Below, piece after piece: positions 10,984 to 24,098 of a DNA stretch of 64,000 nt; the stretch's first letter is position 1; every line of letters begins with the position of its first letter. Under the pieces are notes generated by a model that worked only from the letters and a program-made list of their open reading frames with translations, did no database searches and was not told where the DNA came from. The position numbers and the translations under genes are program-made. Origin of the DNA: Pipra filicauda (Eukaryota; Chordata; Aves; Passeriformes; Pipridae); contig NW_024104162.1 in NCBI RefSeq assembly GCF_003945595.2, positions 124,001-188,000 on the forward strand, given 5' to 3'.

Positions 10984-13900
10984 CTGCAATAAAGAAAACA
11001 AAGAAAAAGAATCAATATTGGATCTGAAGGTAGAATTAGTCTTGGATTAAACTTTTGTTGTACGCTCTTACAAAAAGTAATTAGAATTAGTGATGAAAGT
11101 ATATCAAATGACCTCATAAAATATCAGATGCAGGTGACAATATCCATAATGATATCTTTCAAGTGCTTCTAGGAAAAAAAGAAGACAACATAACACAGAC
11201 ACAAAATAATGTCAGCTACAGAGAAAAGTAATAGCAACGAAAGGCAAACCAACAAACCCAAACACTAGGCAGTGACATATCCATTAGTACAGTCAATATG
11301 TACCTACAAAGCTGAAAGACTCAGTATTCCATGTTTTCTAAATTACTTCATAGACTAAAGATAATTCTGCTCTTCATGGTACTCAACAGTACTGCTGTTT
11401 AGGAAGTCAATCAAAGCACTCACTATAATTAAAGGGGCTTTAGGAAGGGGCTGATTGGTTTCATTTTCTTTCTTTTTGGCAGCTTAAGCTATGAACATGT
11501 TTAGTAAACAGGATTACTGTATCTCAACAAGCAAACAAAAAAAACCCACACTAAACAATACTGAATTTCAAAAAACAAATTGACTGCAAAGAGTGGACAA
11601 ACCTTGGTTCTTCTGGCATCCAAAAACTGAACAGCATGGTAAATGAAAAAATGAAGCAAAATCAACATAAATAAAGGTCAGATGCAAGCAAAGGAGATTC
11701 AACAGAAAGAACTGAATTCAACAAAAAGTATCTTCAACAGAAAAAAAAAAGACTTTTATTGAGTTATACAGAAAGGCAACAGCAACTTCACAGTACTCAA
11801 ATATATAAACTTATAGACAGACTTTACTCAATAGATGTGACAAAGAAAAATACATTAAAAATAATTTGCCCCACGGTGGATAGTAACATTCCTATTTGAC
11901 ATTACTGTTCTTTTTCACCTCTAGGTTTTTTCAAAACACAGTAACTTGTCCTAAAATGTCTGTTCTACATCTGAGCACAGGGGTCTTTCTCTGTACAGGA
12001 GGTAAGTCTTGCATTCCCTATTCAACACGGATCAAAATAAAAATTGATTTTGCCCACGTTAAGGTTGGAACATCGAATTATCCTCAATTACTATGGTTTA
12101 TGATGTTCATTTCAGATTATATCTTTATGTGACAATTTGTTTTCTTTCTCATTTTTTCCCCTCTATTCACTGCCTACACAGCACACTGAGTTTTTAGAAA
12201 TATGAATTCCTGAAAAATCACACAGTCTGTACCAGAAAACATTTAACTGCAGGAATTAGGGGACATAAATGTATGTCATGAGACATGTTTGCTTTAATCA
12301 ATATTCTGCAACTCCACATTCGAAAAACAAAGACAACAAAAACCAGACAAACAAACAACAAAACATTTCATTTGGTATTACCGTCATGTTTTACAAAATT
12401 GCAGGTAAATTTGTCAGTTTGTAACAACCATTTAAACTAAACAAAAAATGCAAAACCTTAAGAAAACAACCTTTTGAAATCATGTTTGTCAGTTATTTCA
12501 AATGAAAAAAAGCATTGCCAACTGCTAGAATTCCATACAGTCAGACACTCTGAATCAATTCTGTCATTAAATAAGCACTGTTTTAATAAATGTCCAGATC
12601 TTAATTCTTAGTATTTGCATCTTATTAGGCACTCTCAGTTAAGAGCATACAAATATAGGCCACTCATTTATGGCCCTGCTTTTTTTTAATGGCAATTCTT
12701 ACCTTTTCTTAACCTCATCATCTTTTTTATTATCCATATAAACTTAAAAGTTGTCAATAAATTTACAACTCCTCTAGATGTAGCAGCTTTCCCACTTGGA
12801 ATCTACTAATAAACCAAGTGTTTATGACCCCAAGACTGGCTGACATCTTCTGCATTCCAAAATTATTTCACTACTGTGACAGTGACAAAAGATAGACGGG
12901 TCTTTGCTTGTATCCTGCACCCACACACACATACACAGGCCCTCTCCCTTTCTGCCATCTCTCGTGCAATGTGGTTTGTCCTGAGAGAAGGCACACCAGG
13001 TGAATATTGCAGGAGGAACTGTCTGGATGCTCACATCATTAATACATTCCAAAGACAGAGGAGCTGAGATGTTTGCAGCTGACTTTGGTGCACATCAGCC
13101 TGCAAAACAGTGTAAAATGCTGCTGAAGACTAGGCCAACTGGGCAAACTGTGTCCCGAGGTCACAGGCAGCTTGCAGGTGGATCCCCTCCCTGGCAAGAA
13201 TGCCTGCAGAGTAGCCCAAAGGAATGGGTGAGTAACAGCACTAAGATCCAGACCAAAACAGAGGTAAAATCCTAAAGTAGCTACACAGGTGCTTTGCTGA
13301 TTTTTAGTTGTGAATTCTTCATGTCCAAAGTCTGTAAACCTGAATTTTTCTGGCTGAACCTGCTTATTTGATACACTCTTTGGACACAGACTATTGACCA
13401 AAACCAAGGTTATGTGGACCGAGACGCACCAAGACTTTTCTGAGAAATTCAGAAAGCAAGCAGGTCTCAATGAAGCTTGTGATTCAACAGGAGGGACCAT
13501 GTTCAGATTACACTGTAATCCATTATAATAGAGTTGTAATTTAGATACTGCATTGGTAATATTTAGGTAACATATTAGCAATAAATCTAATCATAATCAT
13601 CCACAAAATCACTCTGTTCTTTCACCTGGCCAAGAACCTTCTCTCTACTATTATGCTACAACTGCTAAGCAACAGCAACATTCATCAAGTAGTCTAGAAA
13701 TAGTCAAAAGAATTGTTTTCTCTGATCTGAACAATGATTTGAGATACATCCTTCTAATGCTAAATTAGACAATACTTATTACTTGATGCTAAGAACTATT
13801 TACAAGTAAATGTTTTCCCAAAGTCACTTGGTCTCTGTACATCAAATGTCTATAAAAATCTAGCTAAGCAAAGGGAAACTAATTCTAAAATGTTTACAAT

Positions 13901-15780
13901 GCTGTAACACACAAATAAAAGCAAACTTGATATAGACATACAATCCTAAATGCAAGCTGTAAAAATCAAAACTGCTGGATCAACATAAAAATAATTGGAA
14001 ATCAGAACTCAAACAGCAATTCTGGTTAAGATAAGTGAGACAATTTCCTCTTCTGCCCCACAGCAGCCTACGCAGGGTGTTCTTGGGCTCTCCCCAGAAC
14101 CACTAAGCACAACAATAGTTGTGGCTGCTTCTCAGTCATGATGTAAAACTAACAGCCTCAACTGTGGCAGACTACTGCTACTGTGATATAAAAGAGTCTG
14201 GTTTTGCACACCTTCAAGAGTTAGAACATGGTAGACCAGATTTAGACTCGTGCTGGCACAGACTTTTGTATCTGCAGCTAGCTAAGTAAAGCAAAGAACA
14301 AATGTTGTGAGGGTGGAGAGAAATTGTATAATGAACTGCAAGGGGGAGGAATGTAGGAGTGCTGTGAATATCTGTCACTGCTGTCACTACGCAGACATAA
14401 AACTTTACACGACTTAGAAGAAAAAAAAACATGAAAGATCTCTCATATTTTTTATAATTTCTATTAAAAACAGACCAGTTGACCACAAATATTTCCATGC
14501 CAATTTCTTGGCAATATATAAATAGTTCTCTCAGAACTTTTTCAGTCCTTCTCTATAGTCCAAGTCCATGTAATCCATGGAACTGTGGATTGCCCTGTAA
14601 ACTGAAACAAAACTAGGAGAAGACGACAATTAATGGCCCTTCCCGGATTTTGACTCATGTTCTACATGAGGAATTTCCTCTGATCTATGCCAACTAACTG
14701 GTCCCAAAAGAATTGCCTGCTGAGAACTATCCTGTCACAGTGTGCTTTCGGCCAGAGCACATAAGCATCCTAAAGCCTTAGATATGATGAACAGTGGAGG
14801 AAAACGAAATCCCAAAGAGACTCACAGATTTAAAACTGTTCCTCCACCTACAGAAGTGCACAGCTTCTCATACTTCCCACCATCACACCGCCACCAAAAG
14901 CAATGAACATTTTGAAGAATCCAGTCTACTGGAGTTTAGCTCCCGATTCTCCTGTTTCCTTCCCACTCCAAAAAATACAGAATTTACAGGGCTGAATCAG
15001 CTGATACAGCCTACTAGTCTCTTGACAGTGGCAAATATACAATTCAGAAGACTGTAGAAAAAAAATTCTACTGTGTATATTGTAGAAAGCTACAACTATA
15101 ACTGAATAATACATCTGGAGAAGTAACACAGTAAATTATACTATGGACCATACATTTTCAAAAATCAAGCTTCATTATTTTTTCTGTAATCTGTCACTGT
15201 TCCATTTTAATTCTTCACCATCTGAAGTTCTATCACTGAAAGGAAACAGACCACTTAAAGCTTTCTTATGAGCTGCATCTAAGTCAATTTGTACATTAAC
15301 TTCAGTTGTGCTACTGCAACAAGTATTAGACTTATAACTAAAAACCATGCAAATCTTTATTTTCTTCTGTACGGCAGGGAGGGGAAGCCAAAAAGGGGAT
15401 TGGAGGTATTTTCTTCATCAACATAAATTAAGAAATGGATTCTCTAATGCATTTTCTCATCTGTCTAATGTAATTTGAAATTCTGGCATTCAAACTACAC
15501 CGCTAAGGATCAGTGGACAAGGATTTTGCTTGAATAAGACAGGAAAGATAGAAAAAGGTGAAAGGAGAAAACAGATGTAATTTGTGAGGAATCACAAGAG
15601 ATTCTGACCACACGATGCATTTTCAGCATTAAAATTCTGAGCGTGGAACAGATGTGAGAGAACTGCACAGCATCATGTGCTGATACAACCCTGTATTTGA
15701 AAAGGGAGAATTCTTGTCTACTGACTTGCCTTACTGTCTTTTTTTTTATGCTTTTAAATTTGGTGCTTTGTCAAACTCTA
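10984..15780 (-). other. ERC2: Distal end of the 42-kb ERC2 intron
   Basis: This is AT-rich intronic sequence just upstream (in transcription) of the 10567-10983 exon, ending in the pyrimidine-rich acceptor. It holds a short CA-rich run near 12920-12938 and an unusually long minus-strand open stretch at 13039-13581, described separately. I see no other gene, RNA or recognisable transposon in it. Confidence 0.8.
13039..13581 (-). other. Long stop-free stretch, unrecognised
   Basis: A minus-strand frame is open for 180 codons in sequence that is locally more GC-rich than its surroundings (13060-13260). The codon at its upper end is TTG; the first in-frame ATG comes about 27 codons later and would give roughly 153 residues. 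The translation is Cys/Ser/Leu-rich without a domain I recognise, and no polymerase, gag or LTR motif is evident. It may be a decayed retroelement or chance. Confidence 0.15.
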
Positions 15781-15868
15781 TAAAGCTTGGCTTTATTACC
15801 GTGCTTTGCAAGTTAAAGAAGGAATCCTGTCACGTACACTTAAATCTGCATTTCTCAGTGCAGACACG
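15781..15868 (+). repeat. Left copy of a diverged direct repeat flanking the LTR
   Basis: This 88-base segment aligns without gaps over its first 80 columns to 16221-16308. By hand count 57 of 80 positions are identical. The best-kept blocks are CTTTGCAAGTTAAA and TAAATCT-CATTTCT. It lies directly to the left of the LTR-like fragment. Confidence 0.75.
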
Positions 15869-16220
15869 TGGTGGGCTGGCCTGGGCTGGAAGCCAGGAGC
15901 CCACCAAGCCGCTCTATCACTCCCCTCCTCAGCAGGACCAGGGAATAGAATGAAATAAACCTCATGGGTCAACGTAAAGGCCGTTTAATAAAACAAAAGC
16001 AAAGGTCATGAACAGAGGCAAAGTAAAACAGAGGATTTACTCTCTCTGTCCCATGAGCAGGTCATCCTCAGCCACTTCCTGGGAAGCAGGGCCTCAGTAC
16101 AGTTGCTCCAGAAAACAAGCATCATAATAAGTGATGCCTCTTCTTCAGTTTCTTGATCCTTTCTTACTTCTTCCTCCTTTCTTATTAATCAAGTGCCCAC
16201 CAAGCCACTCTGTCACTCCC
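15865..16220 (-). mobile_element. Endogenous retrovirus LTR fragment (avian ERVL-like)
   Basis: The plus strand shows, in order, GCCCACCAAGCCGCTCTATC, CTCATGGGTCAACGTAAAGG, CGTTTAATAAAACAAAAGC, a CAAAGTAAAACAGAGGATTT block, and GCCACTTCCTGGGAAGCAGG, then TTGCTCCAGAAAACAAGC. This order matches the reverse complement of a widespread bird ERVL-type LTR. No gag, pol or env remains in the flanks, so it is a solo or partial LTR. A second short copy of its left edge (CCCACCAAGCCACTCTGTCA) recurs at 16196-16220, pointing to an internal rearrangement. Exact ends and subfamily cannot be set by eye. Confidence 0.7.
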
Positions 16221-16308
16221 CTAAGCTTGCCCCTCACACCACACTTTGCAAGTTAAACAAGAAATCTTGTCATAGACATCTAAATCTCCATTTCTTACAG
16301 ACATCACA
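16221..16308 (+). repeat. Right copy of the direct repeat flanking the LTR
   Basis: This is the partner of 15781-15868, equal in length and ungapped over the aligned part. Several differences are transitions, as expected for an old duplication. It follows the short second copy of the LTR edge. Confidence 0.75.
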
Positions 16309-19025
16309 TCTAATCTGAACTATCAGACTTCACTACTATTCAGTCAGCTTCTCTGGGTCACCTTGCACAAATGTTTTGGCGAAAAATCAAGTACTGCCTA
16401 AACACTTGAGGTCATTGAACAAAAATGCATCTCCATATAGGCAAGAACCTTCCTCTCTCTTTTTGTACAGTAGAACTTATTGTCCAGTTTGCTGATTCAG
16501 TCAAAGTAATAGCACAGAAAAAATCTTGGATGCTAAACAGGTCTATTACTTTCTTATTTCTCAGAAACTGAGGTCTAGCTACATTAAAGGAATTCTTTTT
16601 CAGGCACTGAGTCAAGAAATTACTTACAAAAGGAGAGCACTGAGAGTAAACAAAGTCACACTTCAAGCACTGAAAAACTTGTGGTATTTGATCTTCAGAC
16701 CCTCCCTTTATGTGCTTGACACTTTTGCTATAGAGTTTCTGCTTCTGGCAGAGAGCCCTCTATTACCTTGAACACAAAAGAAAATAGAAAGAATCCTTTT
16801 CCTAGATTAAAAAAAAAAAAAGTGCGAACTGGGCTATAGTGTTTCCAATATTAATGTCATAACAGACTAGAACAGAGATGGTGTCAGAAAGCAGCAACAC
16901 ACAAAACACAGAATGATGTGAACTACATTAGAAATATGAACACAATTATTCCCATAGTATACAGTATGTGTTTTTCAGAGGACCTTCATACACATAGTCT
17001 AAAAGTTAACGTTTTGCATATTCTATCTAAGAAGTAATACAGGGAAGTCTCACAGCTTAATAGAGCCCATCAGCTTCTCCACAAGAGATTCCAGTGATTA
17101 TTTTACACTACACTGAAAGACAAAGAACAGGCAAGTTAGAAGACCAGTCAAAACCTCAGCACTGTATTGCAAATACTCCTATTTAATTCATGTGTGAACC
17201 AGGTGCTTGAAGTTTCTACGCAGGAAATCTTCACTGATGTAAGAGACAAATGCAGAGCATCACTGAAAGCTGTGGGAGTGGGACATCTTAACATCTGATA
17301 TGACCTTCTTATCCTTGTCACCTTTTCATTTTGTAATTTTCTAACTATATTTTTTTTAATGCAGCCACTAGACAAAGGATACGAATAGAATTTATTCACG
17401 GGACAATCTCAAGCACAGCTTTTAGTAAGCCAGAAATACAGTGATAAATCAAGTTCCAATTTCAACCTCTCCCTGCTCTATTTTAATCAGCAAAATACAT
17501 AAAAGAGCACTCTTCAGCTTCCAATTCTTTTTCACTACTGTACTGTGAGTTGATTAACCATAATACATAATCATTGCCCATTGAAACAATTTGAAAAGGA
17601 GCTTCACAACTAAGTGTTCTGCTACAGCTAAGGGGAAGAGAAAAAATCAATACAGAGATTTCAGTGGCTCCAATCAAAATAATGTTCAGTTAGATCCAAC
17701 AGAGTAAAATGATGCATCACAAAGCGAGATGACCATCTGGAAAGACATTTCTTCCTGCGTTACTGAAGAAATGCAAATATGAAGGAAAGAGAAATCACTA
17801 AGGGTTCAGAAAGGTCCAAAAATATGTGCTTTCACAAGTTGGAAGATTTTGGTTTCACAATGAACTTTGTTAAAACTAGATTTATACTTGTCAGATTTCA
17901 TAGGAGTATCTTCTCATTCATAGCCTAAATGAATCCAGGACACAAAAAATCTGCAGCTATTAAGTTTTCCCACAAGATGGCACTAAACCCTCATCCTGCA
18001 AAAAAATATTAAAAAGCACAAAAATGCAAAGGAAAAACTATAACCACATACCTAAAATAAATAGACTATCTAAGACTTAGAAGTTGTAAGTCAGGAAAAA
18101 TAAAATTAACGGCCTAAATCAGATATTTTCTTACAAGAGATCACAATTTCCCCCTCATAATTAAACTGCAGTGGGAGGACACACAGACAACACCACACAT
18201 ATACACATTCAATTTATACTTATACATACTTAAAGATGTTTCTGTATATATATATATTTAAGGTAAATAAAAATCTAAACATTTGTTCCTCAATACTTAA
18301 TACAAAATAGTATCTGTACAAACTGAAAAATCCAACCCTAAGTCTGAAACTGGATTGTCTTCCAAACCATAATCATTAAAAAGCAAACACAAGACACAAC
18401 TGAATCTAAAATCCCTCTAATTTGGAGCACCCCAAGTGCAAACTCCAGTATCCTCTCCAGAATCACTTAAATGAAGGCCAGGGGATCCCTAAACTACAGT
18501 ACTGTTCAAATTTAAATCAAAGCATTACTAGCCTGGAACTCTGTTTAATTCTTAGGTTTAAAAGCTTAACTTACAGGCTGCATTATCCTCACTAAACAAA
18601 AACAGTTGCTGTTGTTTCCAAGCCTACATACATTGTTTGCTGTGGGGGGAGGAAGGAAGTGTGTAGGGGTTTTTTGATCCCCACAGAAGTTTTTCAAAAA
18701 CTTTCTAATCCCTGACTTACAGTGAGCACTTACCAACAAATCAAGCTGACCTTGGCTCTCTGTTCCAAGTTCTGACACAGAACCACAGTATTTCTAAGCG
18801 AGAAATTTTTTCATTGCCCTGGTTACACCACCACTGCTCAGTCGCTGCTGAATCCAATCCCACTGCAACCACCACCAGTCAGATACAACCTTTGCCACTT
18901 GCCTGTTTAAATATGGGCCAGCCTGCATTCCTAAGGAGCAATTACAATTATAGTGCAGCTACAAACATCAAAGTAGAGTTACATCTTTATGTCTTCCTCA
19001 TCACCCTTCAACACTCCATACTGTA

Positions 19026-19063
19026 TAAAATACTTAACTTTTACTAAGTAGTTAAGTATTTTA
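19026..19063. repeat. Perfect 14-bp inverted repeat, 10-nt loop
   Basis: TAAAATACTTAACT pairs exactly with AGTTAAGTATTTTA across the loop TTTACTAAGT. Pairing stops at the outer flanks. The stem is AT-rich and too short for a typical pre-miRNA. Confidence 0.9.
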
Positions 19064-21611
19064 GATTTCAAGTTTTAAGAGGTACTAACTTACATTCATT
19101 AACCACAATTATAAAACCAGTTTTTCTACAGAAAAACATATAAGAAATGAATAGTATAATTTTGGTACTAATCCAAAAGTGGAAAGAAATTTCTCAGCTA
19201 AGACTACAGATCCACTGTTAAGCCACTACAGGGAGTAATCATATGCAGTAAACTCCTTTTTCCTTTTTAAACTACTTGATTTTTTTTATACCCCGCCCTT
19301 TTCTTTCCTTGTATGCTGGTGGATTCTTTTTCCCCCAAGTACACTGCATAATCTTAATTACTGAAATAGTAGTGTACCCATATGCTGGTCTGCTATTTAG
19401 TGGTGTTCAAACTCAAGAAGTGCCCAGAAGCCTCCAAGGAGCCCGTTGTTGCCAACTCCAATTAAATAAACAGGTACTAGGGTCATTTCAGGCCAAATGC
19501 ATTCCACAGTGCTGAATCTGAAACTGTTAGCACTATCTACTTCTCCTCCAACAGTTTACTGGTTTTTTTCCTTATTTTTCACACTGCTTTAAGTAAGCAT
19601 GCTGTAAGAATATTCCATATATACAGATATTGGGGGAAAAAAGGAATTATTAAAGCTCTGCAACCAACTTTTCAACCAGACACAAAAGAAAACAATGATT
19701 AAGGTAGGAAAAAGGAAAGCAATTTGAGGATCTGCTCTGTACCCCAAGCCTTATATTCACAAAAAAGCAATGCAAAGCTCCACAAGCACACCTCTGCTAT
19801 TGATTTCCTTTCAATCATCCCACACTGAGCATAAGACACCACAAGATATAGGTGTGGGGAAGGGATTTTAGAGCCACCTTGAAGTACAAAATGCTTATTT
19901 AGTTGTAACTGCTGGGGTTTATTTTTCCCCACATCACATGCTTACACATCTGTTGGCTATACAATGTAAACTCATTGCAGTTTAAGTACAGATTTGTGAT
20001 CAGAATGAATATCCCCTTTAACATATCCTCCCTTAATCCTCAGGTTTTGCACTGTATGACCAGAGAGGATTTGTTCTATTCTGTATAAAAGAAAGTGAAA
20101 GTACAGAATCAATACTCCTGTTGTCATCCAAAACACTCCGAGCATCCTGCTCAGCTGACGTCAGCTTCTGTCAGTAATTTAATAAAACATATGGGCTCTT
20201 TTACCTTTTTAAGCAATTATATCATCTTGAATCCTTCTACTTTCCAATTTGTGCTCAGATGCATCCTAAAACACGATGATTTTACCTTACTCTTGAACGC
20301 ACACAAGAGATGGAGCACATGAACCATATGAACTGACTCTACAACACTGTTTTTCTTTAATCTACCCCTAATTTCTCTCTTCTTTTCCATAACTCCCATT
20401 TTCTCCAGATTTTCCTCTGCATTTGCAACAAGTTCTCACTTTTATATCTTGTTTGCCTTGCTTAACACATATTTTTCAATTGCAGCTTTCCTTTAACCCT
20501 ACTGTTTCTCAGATAATGCTGTAGTATCAGTAGAACTCACGTAGCAGCAAAATCTTGAACTAGAACAGTGTTTTGTGGGTCGGGGGCATGTGCACAGACA
20601 TGATGACTAGTGAAAATAAAACAAAAATTAGCAAAATAAACTATTTTCCAACATGATGGAATGATTTACAAACCCCTTATAGCCATATCAGAAACGATTT
20701 AAATGTACAGTAAGTGTCAGCAAAACATACTGCACTCCAGTGTGCCTGGAAGGTCTTCCACAGTCTGATGGACAAAGCAACTTAGGATTCAGTACTTAAA
20801 AAAAGTCACTAAATTCACGTCACAAAAGCCCCAAGTGATGGGATGCATTGCCATTTCTTTGCAGGGAGCCACTGTGCACATGCAACAATATCCCTGTTTG
20901 GGGAATTCAAACCATGCCCGTTTCAAAGGATAACCTTTAGAGAGAGGAGCTCCACTGGGACCAGCAGCTGAACGCAAAACATCAGGTAACAATTATAAAC
21001 ATCTGAGAAACACAGGCTCCTTTGCTCTGCTACTCAGTTTTAACATAAAAATACCTATATAAAAGTGAACTCAACTTTATGACTGAATGCATCTAATTAC
21101 CAATTTCCCTTAGAACGCTTGATTTAAACAGAAACCTTCCTGATCCTTTACTATGCTTACTTTGTGGTGTTGCAAGGATTTACCAGTTTTGATGTTTCTG
21201 CTATACATGTGTTCAAAAACTGCACTGGTAATCATTATTTAGTGAGACAGGTGTTCCCATAGAAGATGTTTCTCAAGGAAAAGAAATATTTTTCTTCTTC
21301 TGAAGGATTACAGTGTTTTTGGAGTTCTGTCTCACAACACTGATGAGAACTTCTACCCTGACTTTCATAAAATACTGACAATTAACTAGCAAGCTCATAA
21401 CTCACACACTGCTGCAGTTAATCCCTCAGAAGCCAGACTACCTGGGTTCAGTACTGAGCTTCATGTTCTCATATCACCTAGTTATTGTAAGACAAATTAT
21501 TCTAATGTTACACATCATTCAGACTCAATAGTAGAATTTTAGGAGAATTCTAGGGAAAAACATATAATCTGATAAACTGAAGACAATATTAAAGATATAA
21601 ATAATCAAAGG

Positions 21612-21639
21612 TAATGGGATACACATTTGTATCCCATTA
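21612..21639. repeat. Perfect 12-bp inverted repeat, 4-nt loop
   Basis: TAATGGGATACA pairs exactly with TGTATCCCATTA around the tetraloop CATT. The stem includes a GGG/CCC core, so it is more stable than other AT-only inverted repeats in the window. No function is evident. Confidence 0.9.
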
Positions 21640-22436
21640 TATATAAATGCTAAGGGAGATAAAGCTTCATTCCATTCCTGCTCTGGTCACTATTTGTTGA
21701 TCTTTAAGTGAAAGGGAGATGGAAATCAGCTGAAATCATAAGTGCTCCCCTCCCCACCCCAGACCCTGTATGGCAATAAAACCAGGCACTACCACTGAAG
21801 GAAGAGTGTCACAAGCAGCAGTCTTTTTTTCATATTCCAAATTACTCTTCATAATGTCCTTTCTTAACCCAGCTGTTGTTATCAGCAGTCCTTACTATTC
21901 TCACGTCAAATCCAACAGAGCTGATTCCAAGCCTTCCATTTGAAATTCTCTCTAATAAACAAGAAAATAATCACTCTGTAAGGTGATATTTTCACAACAC
22001 ATTCCTAGTAACAGAAATAGTATATTCCACAATTCTGGAACAGTTTTTTAAGCACAGAATTCGTTAATACACTAATTGCACAGAAAAATTAATGTTGATG
22101 ATATTTCAAATAACTGCACTACTGCCAGAAGTAACAAAATGTTGAATTATTGTTCCCTAATTTCAGGGCATCTAAATACACTAAGAATTGGAAGAGGTCA
22201 TGCCCTGAAACATTCTGATGTTGTACAGGTGAGATCACTTGTAGCAGCAAAGGATTAATCACAGGGGAATTGCTCTCCACTGTTTCACATGCTACAGCTC
22301 CTGCAATTTCCAGTGAGCCTTCTCACTCAACCTATAAAGAAGCAAATGCACTTACACCACCTTTGAGGATATGTACAGTAATGTAGATGCTCCTTGAGGT
22401 GTAAAATCTGCACCAGAACTCTCTGGACTAAACCTT

Positions 22437-22490
22437 TATGCTACTCAGCAGACCAGAAAGCCCCATCCAAAGCAAGTTCTAGAGGGCACA
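22437..22490 (-). mobile_element. Possible CR1 scrap
   Basis: The plus strand (ACTCAGCAGACCAGAAAGCC followed by CCATCCAA) resembles the reverse complement of the CR1 3' UTR-proximal block 'ttggatggggctttgagcaacctggtctagt', with a gap. Only one 14-base block matches cleanly, so it is weak. Confidence 0.25.
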
Positions 22491-24098
22491 GTCTACCATA
22501 AGTAAGAACTTATTACCACAAATAAATTTAACAGTCTGCATCTTAAGCCATTTAATGTAATACAATTAGTATTTCTGAAGAAGACTGGCATTGGTTTCTT
22601 CAACTGAAAAACAGGAAAACAAGTAGGTTGAATTCTGTAAGTATGGTCTAACATCTTCACAGGCTAATTTACTCATTTCCAATTTACTCTACAGGGAGAA
22701 AATGAAGTTGATACCAACAACAGGAAGCCATCCCATGCACATTTATCAGAAGTTATTTCTACACAAGAAAAAATTAAGGTCTTTTCTTCAAGGAATGATG
22801 CCACAATTAGTGGTATGGAACTGTCAGCCAATGAGGCAGAGGTCCAAAAAACATAATAGCCAGACAGTGTGTTCAAAGACACAGAGGAGAAGAGGACTAG
22901 GCATCAAAAAGTGTGATCATGGAGTTCAGGAAAAAGATTAGAAATCCTGGAAGTGAGAATAAAATGGAGCTTCAAAGGCATTACACCACCTTTTATCCCT
23001 AATAGGAACATCCACCAGAAGGCTGGCAGTAAAAAGTGCATTGCAGGCTTTATTTTTTTCCTCTGATCAATTCTGTATCTGATACAGAGATGTTCAATAA
23101 CAAGAGAAACGAACAGAGGTGGTCAATGAACACTCTACTTTTGTCAAGTCTTAAGCCATTATCTCAGACAAAACAGGATATAAATTCTACAACTTTTTCC
23201 CTTCTCTTCCTGCTTCAATTCCTCTGCTTTATCATTAATTTACCTTATTCCATTAAAAAAAAAACAATCCGAGAAGAAAGACTACAGTTTTAAAACAGCA
23301 ATTGTACTCACAAACGTGACATACTGGCCTCATTGATGTCTGCAGCAGTGAACCAAAGAGCCTTAGCTCAAAGGCCTATTTCACATTTATTTAATACAGC
23401 TTTACCCATAATTCAAAATTCAGTTGAATAATGAACCACTTAGTATCACTTCTAACAAAAAACCCAGCACATTGAATCTATTGAAGCCATGTCAAAGGTA
23501 CTCACTGGGGGGTTTTTACCTCTCCAAACTCTCTCCTTACTGAAATAACCTTGATCAGCTCCATGATTCACCTGCTGCATGACCCTCCCTTTTACATTTC
23601 CAGTTGTATTGGAAACAAGTTCAGTCCTAGATATTGAATTTTATCTATTAAGAGAAAAAAAGTCTAGGCCACTGGTACTCAAACTTTGAGAAAAAAAACC
23701 CTTTATAGAAAAGTGTACCTTAAAATAGCACTCTGCCATTTCTACTGCCAAAAACCTTAGTAAAACATAATATACTTTTTAGAGAGAATTAGAGGATTTT
23801 TTTTTTCCTTTGATAAACAGAGCTTGTAGAAATCCTGAGTGTTACCCATATTCAATAAGAATCAAGTATCTGGGTATGATGTTGTGAATAACCATTCCAT
23901 TTTCCTCTGTTCATCATAATGCATATTTATTGACAAAGCAAAATCTAGAAAGTATCCAGAGCACTTTTTTAAATATTGATTACTTTAAAAGATAAAGGTT
24001 GTCCATTCCTAAACCCACACATTTTCCTTGTATGCACATTCATATGTCAAAACCTTTTTAGTAGCACTAAAAATGTAACCATGTCTTTGGTTTAGTCC

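Larger units (their letters stand above)
16309..24098 (-). other. ERC2: ERC2 intron segment between LTR and minisatellite
   Basis: This is AT-rich intronic sequence. I find two perfect hairpins (19026-19063 and 21612-21639), a short TA run near 18245-18257, and a possible CR1 scrap near 22437-22490. Open frames here are short and unconvincing. No gene, RNA gene or promoter is supported. Confidence 0.8.
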
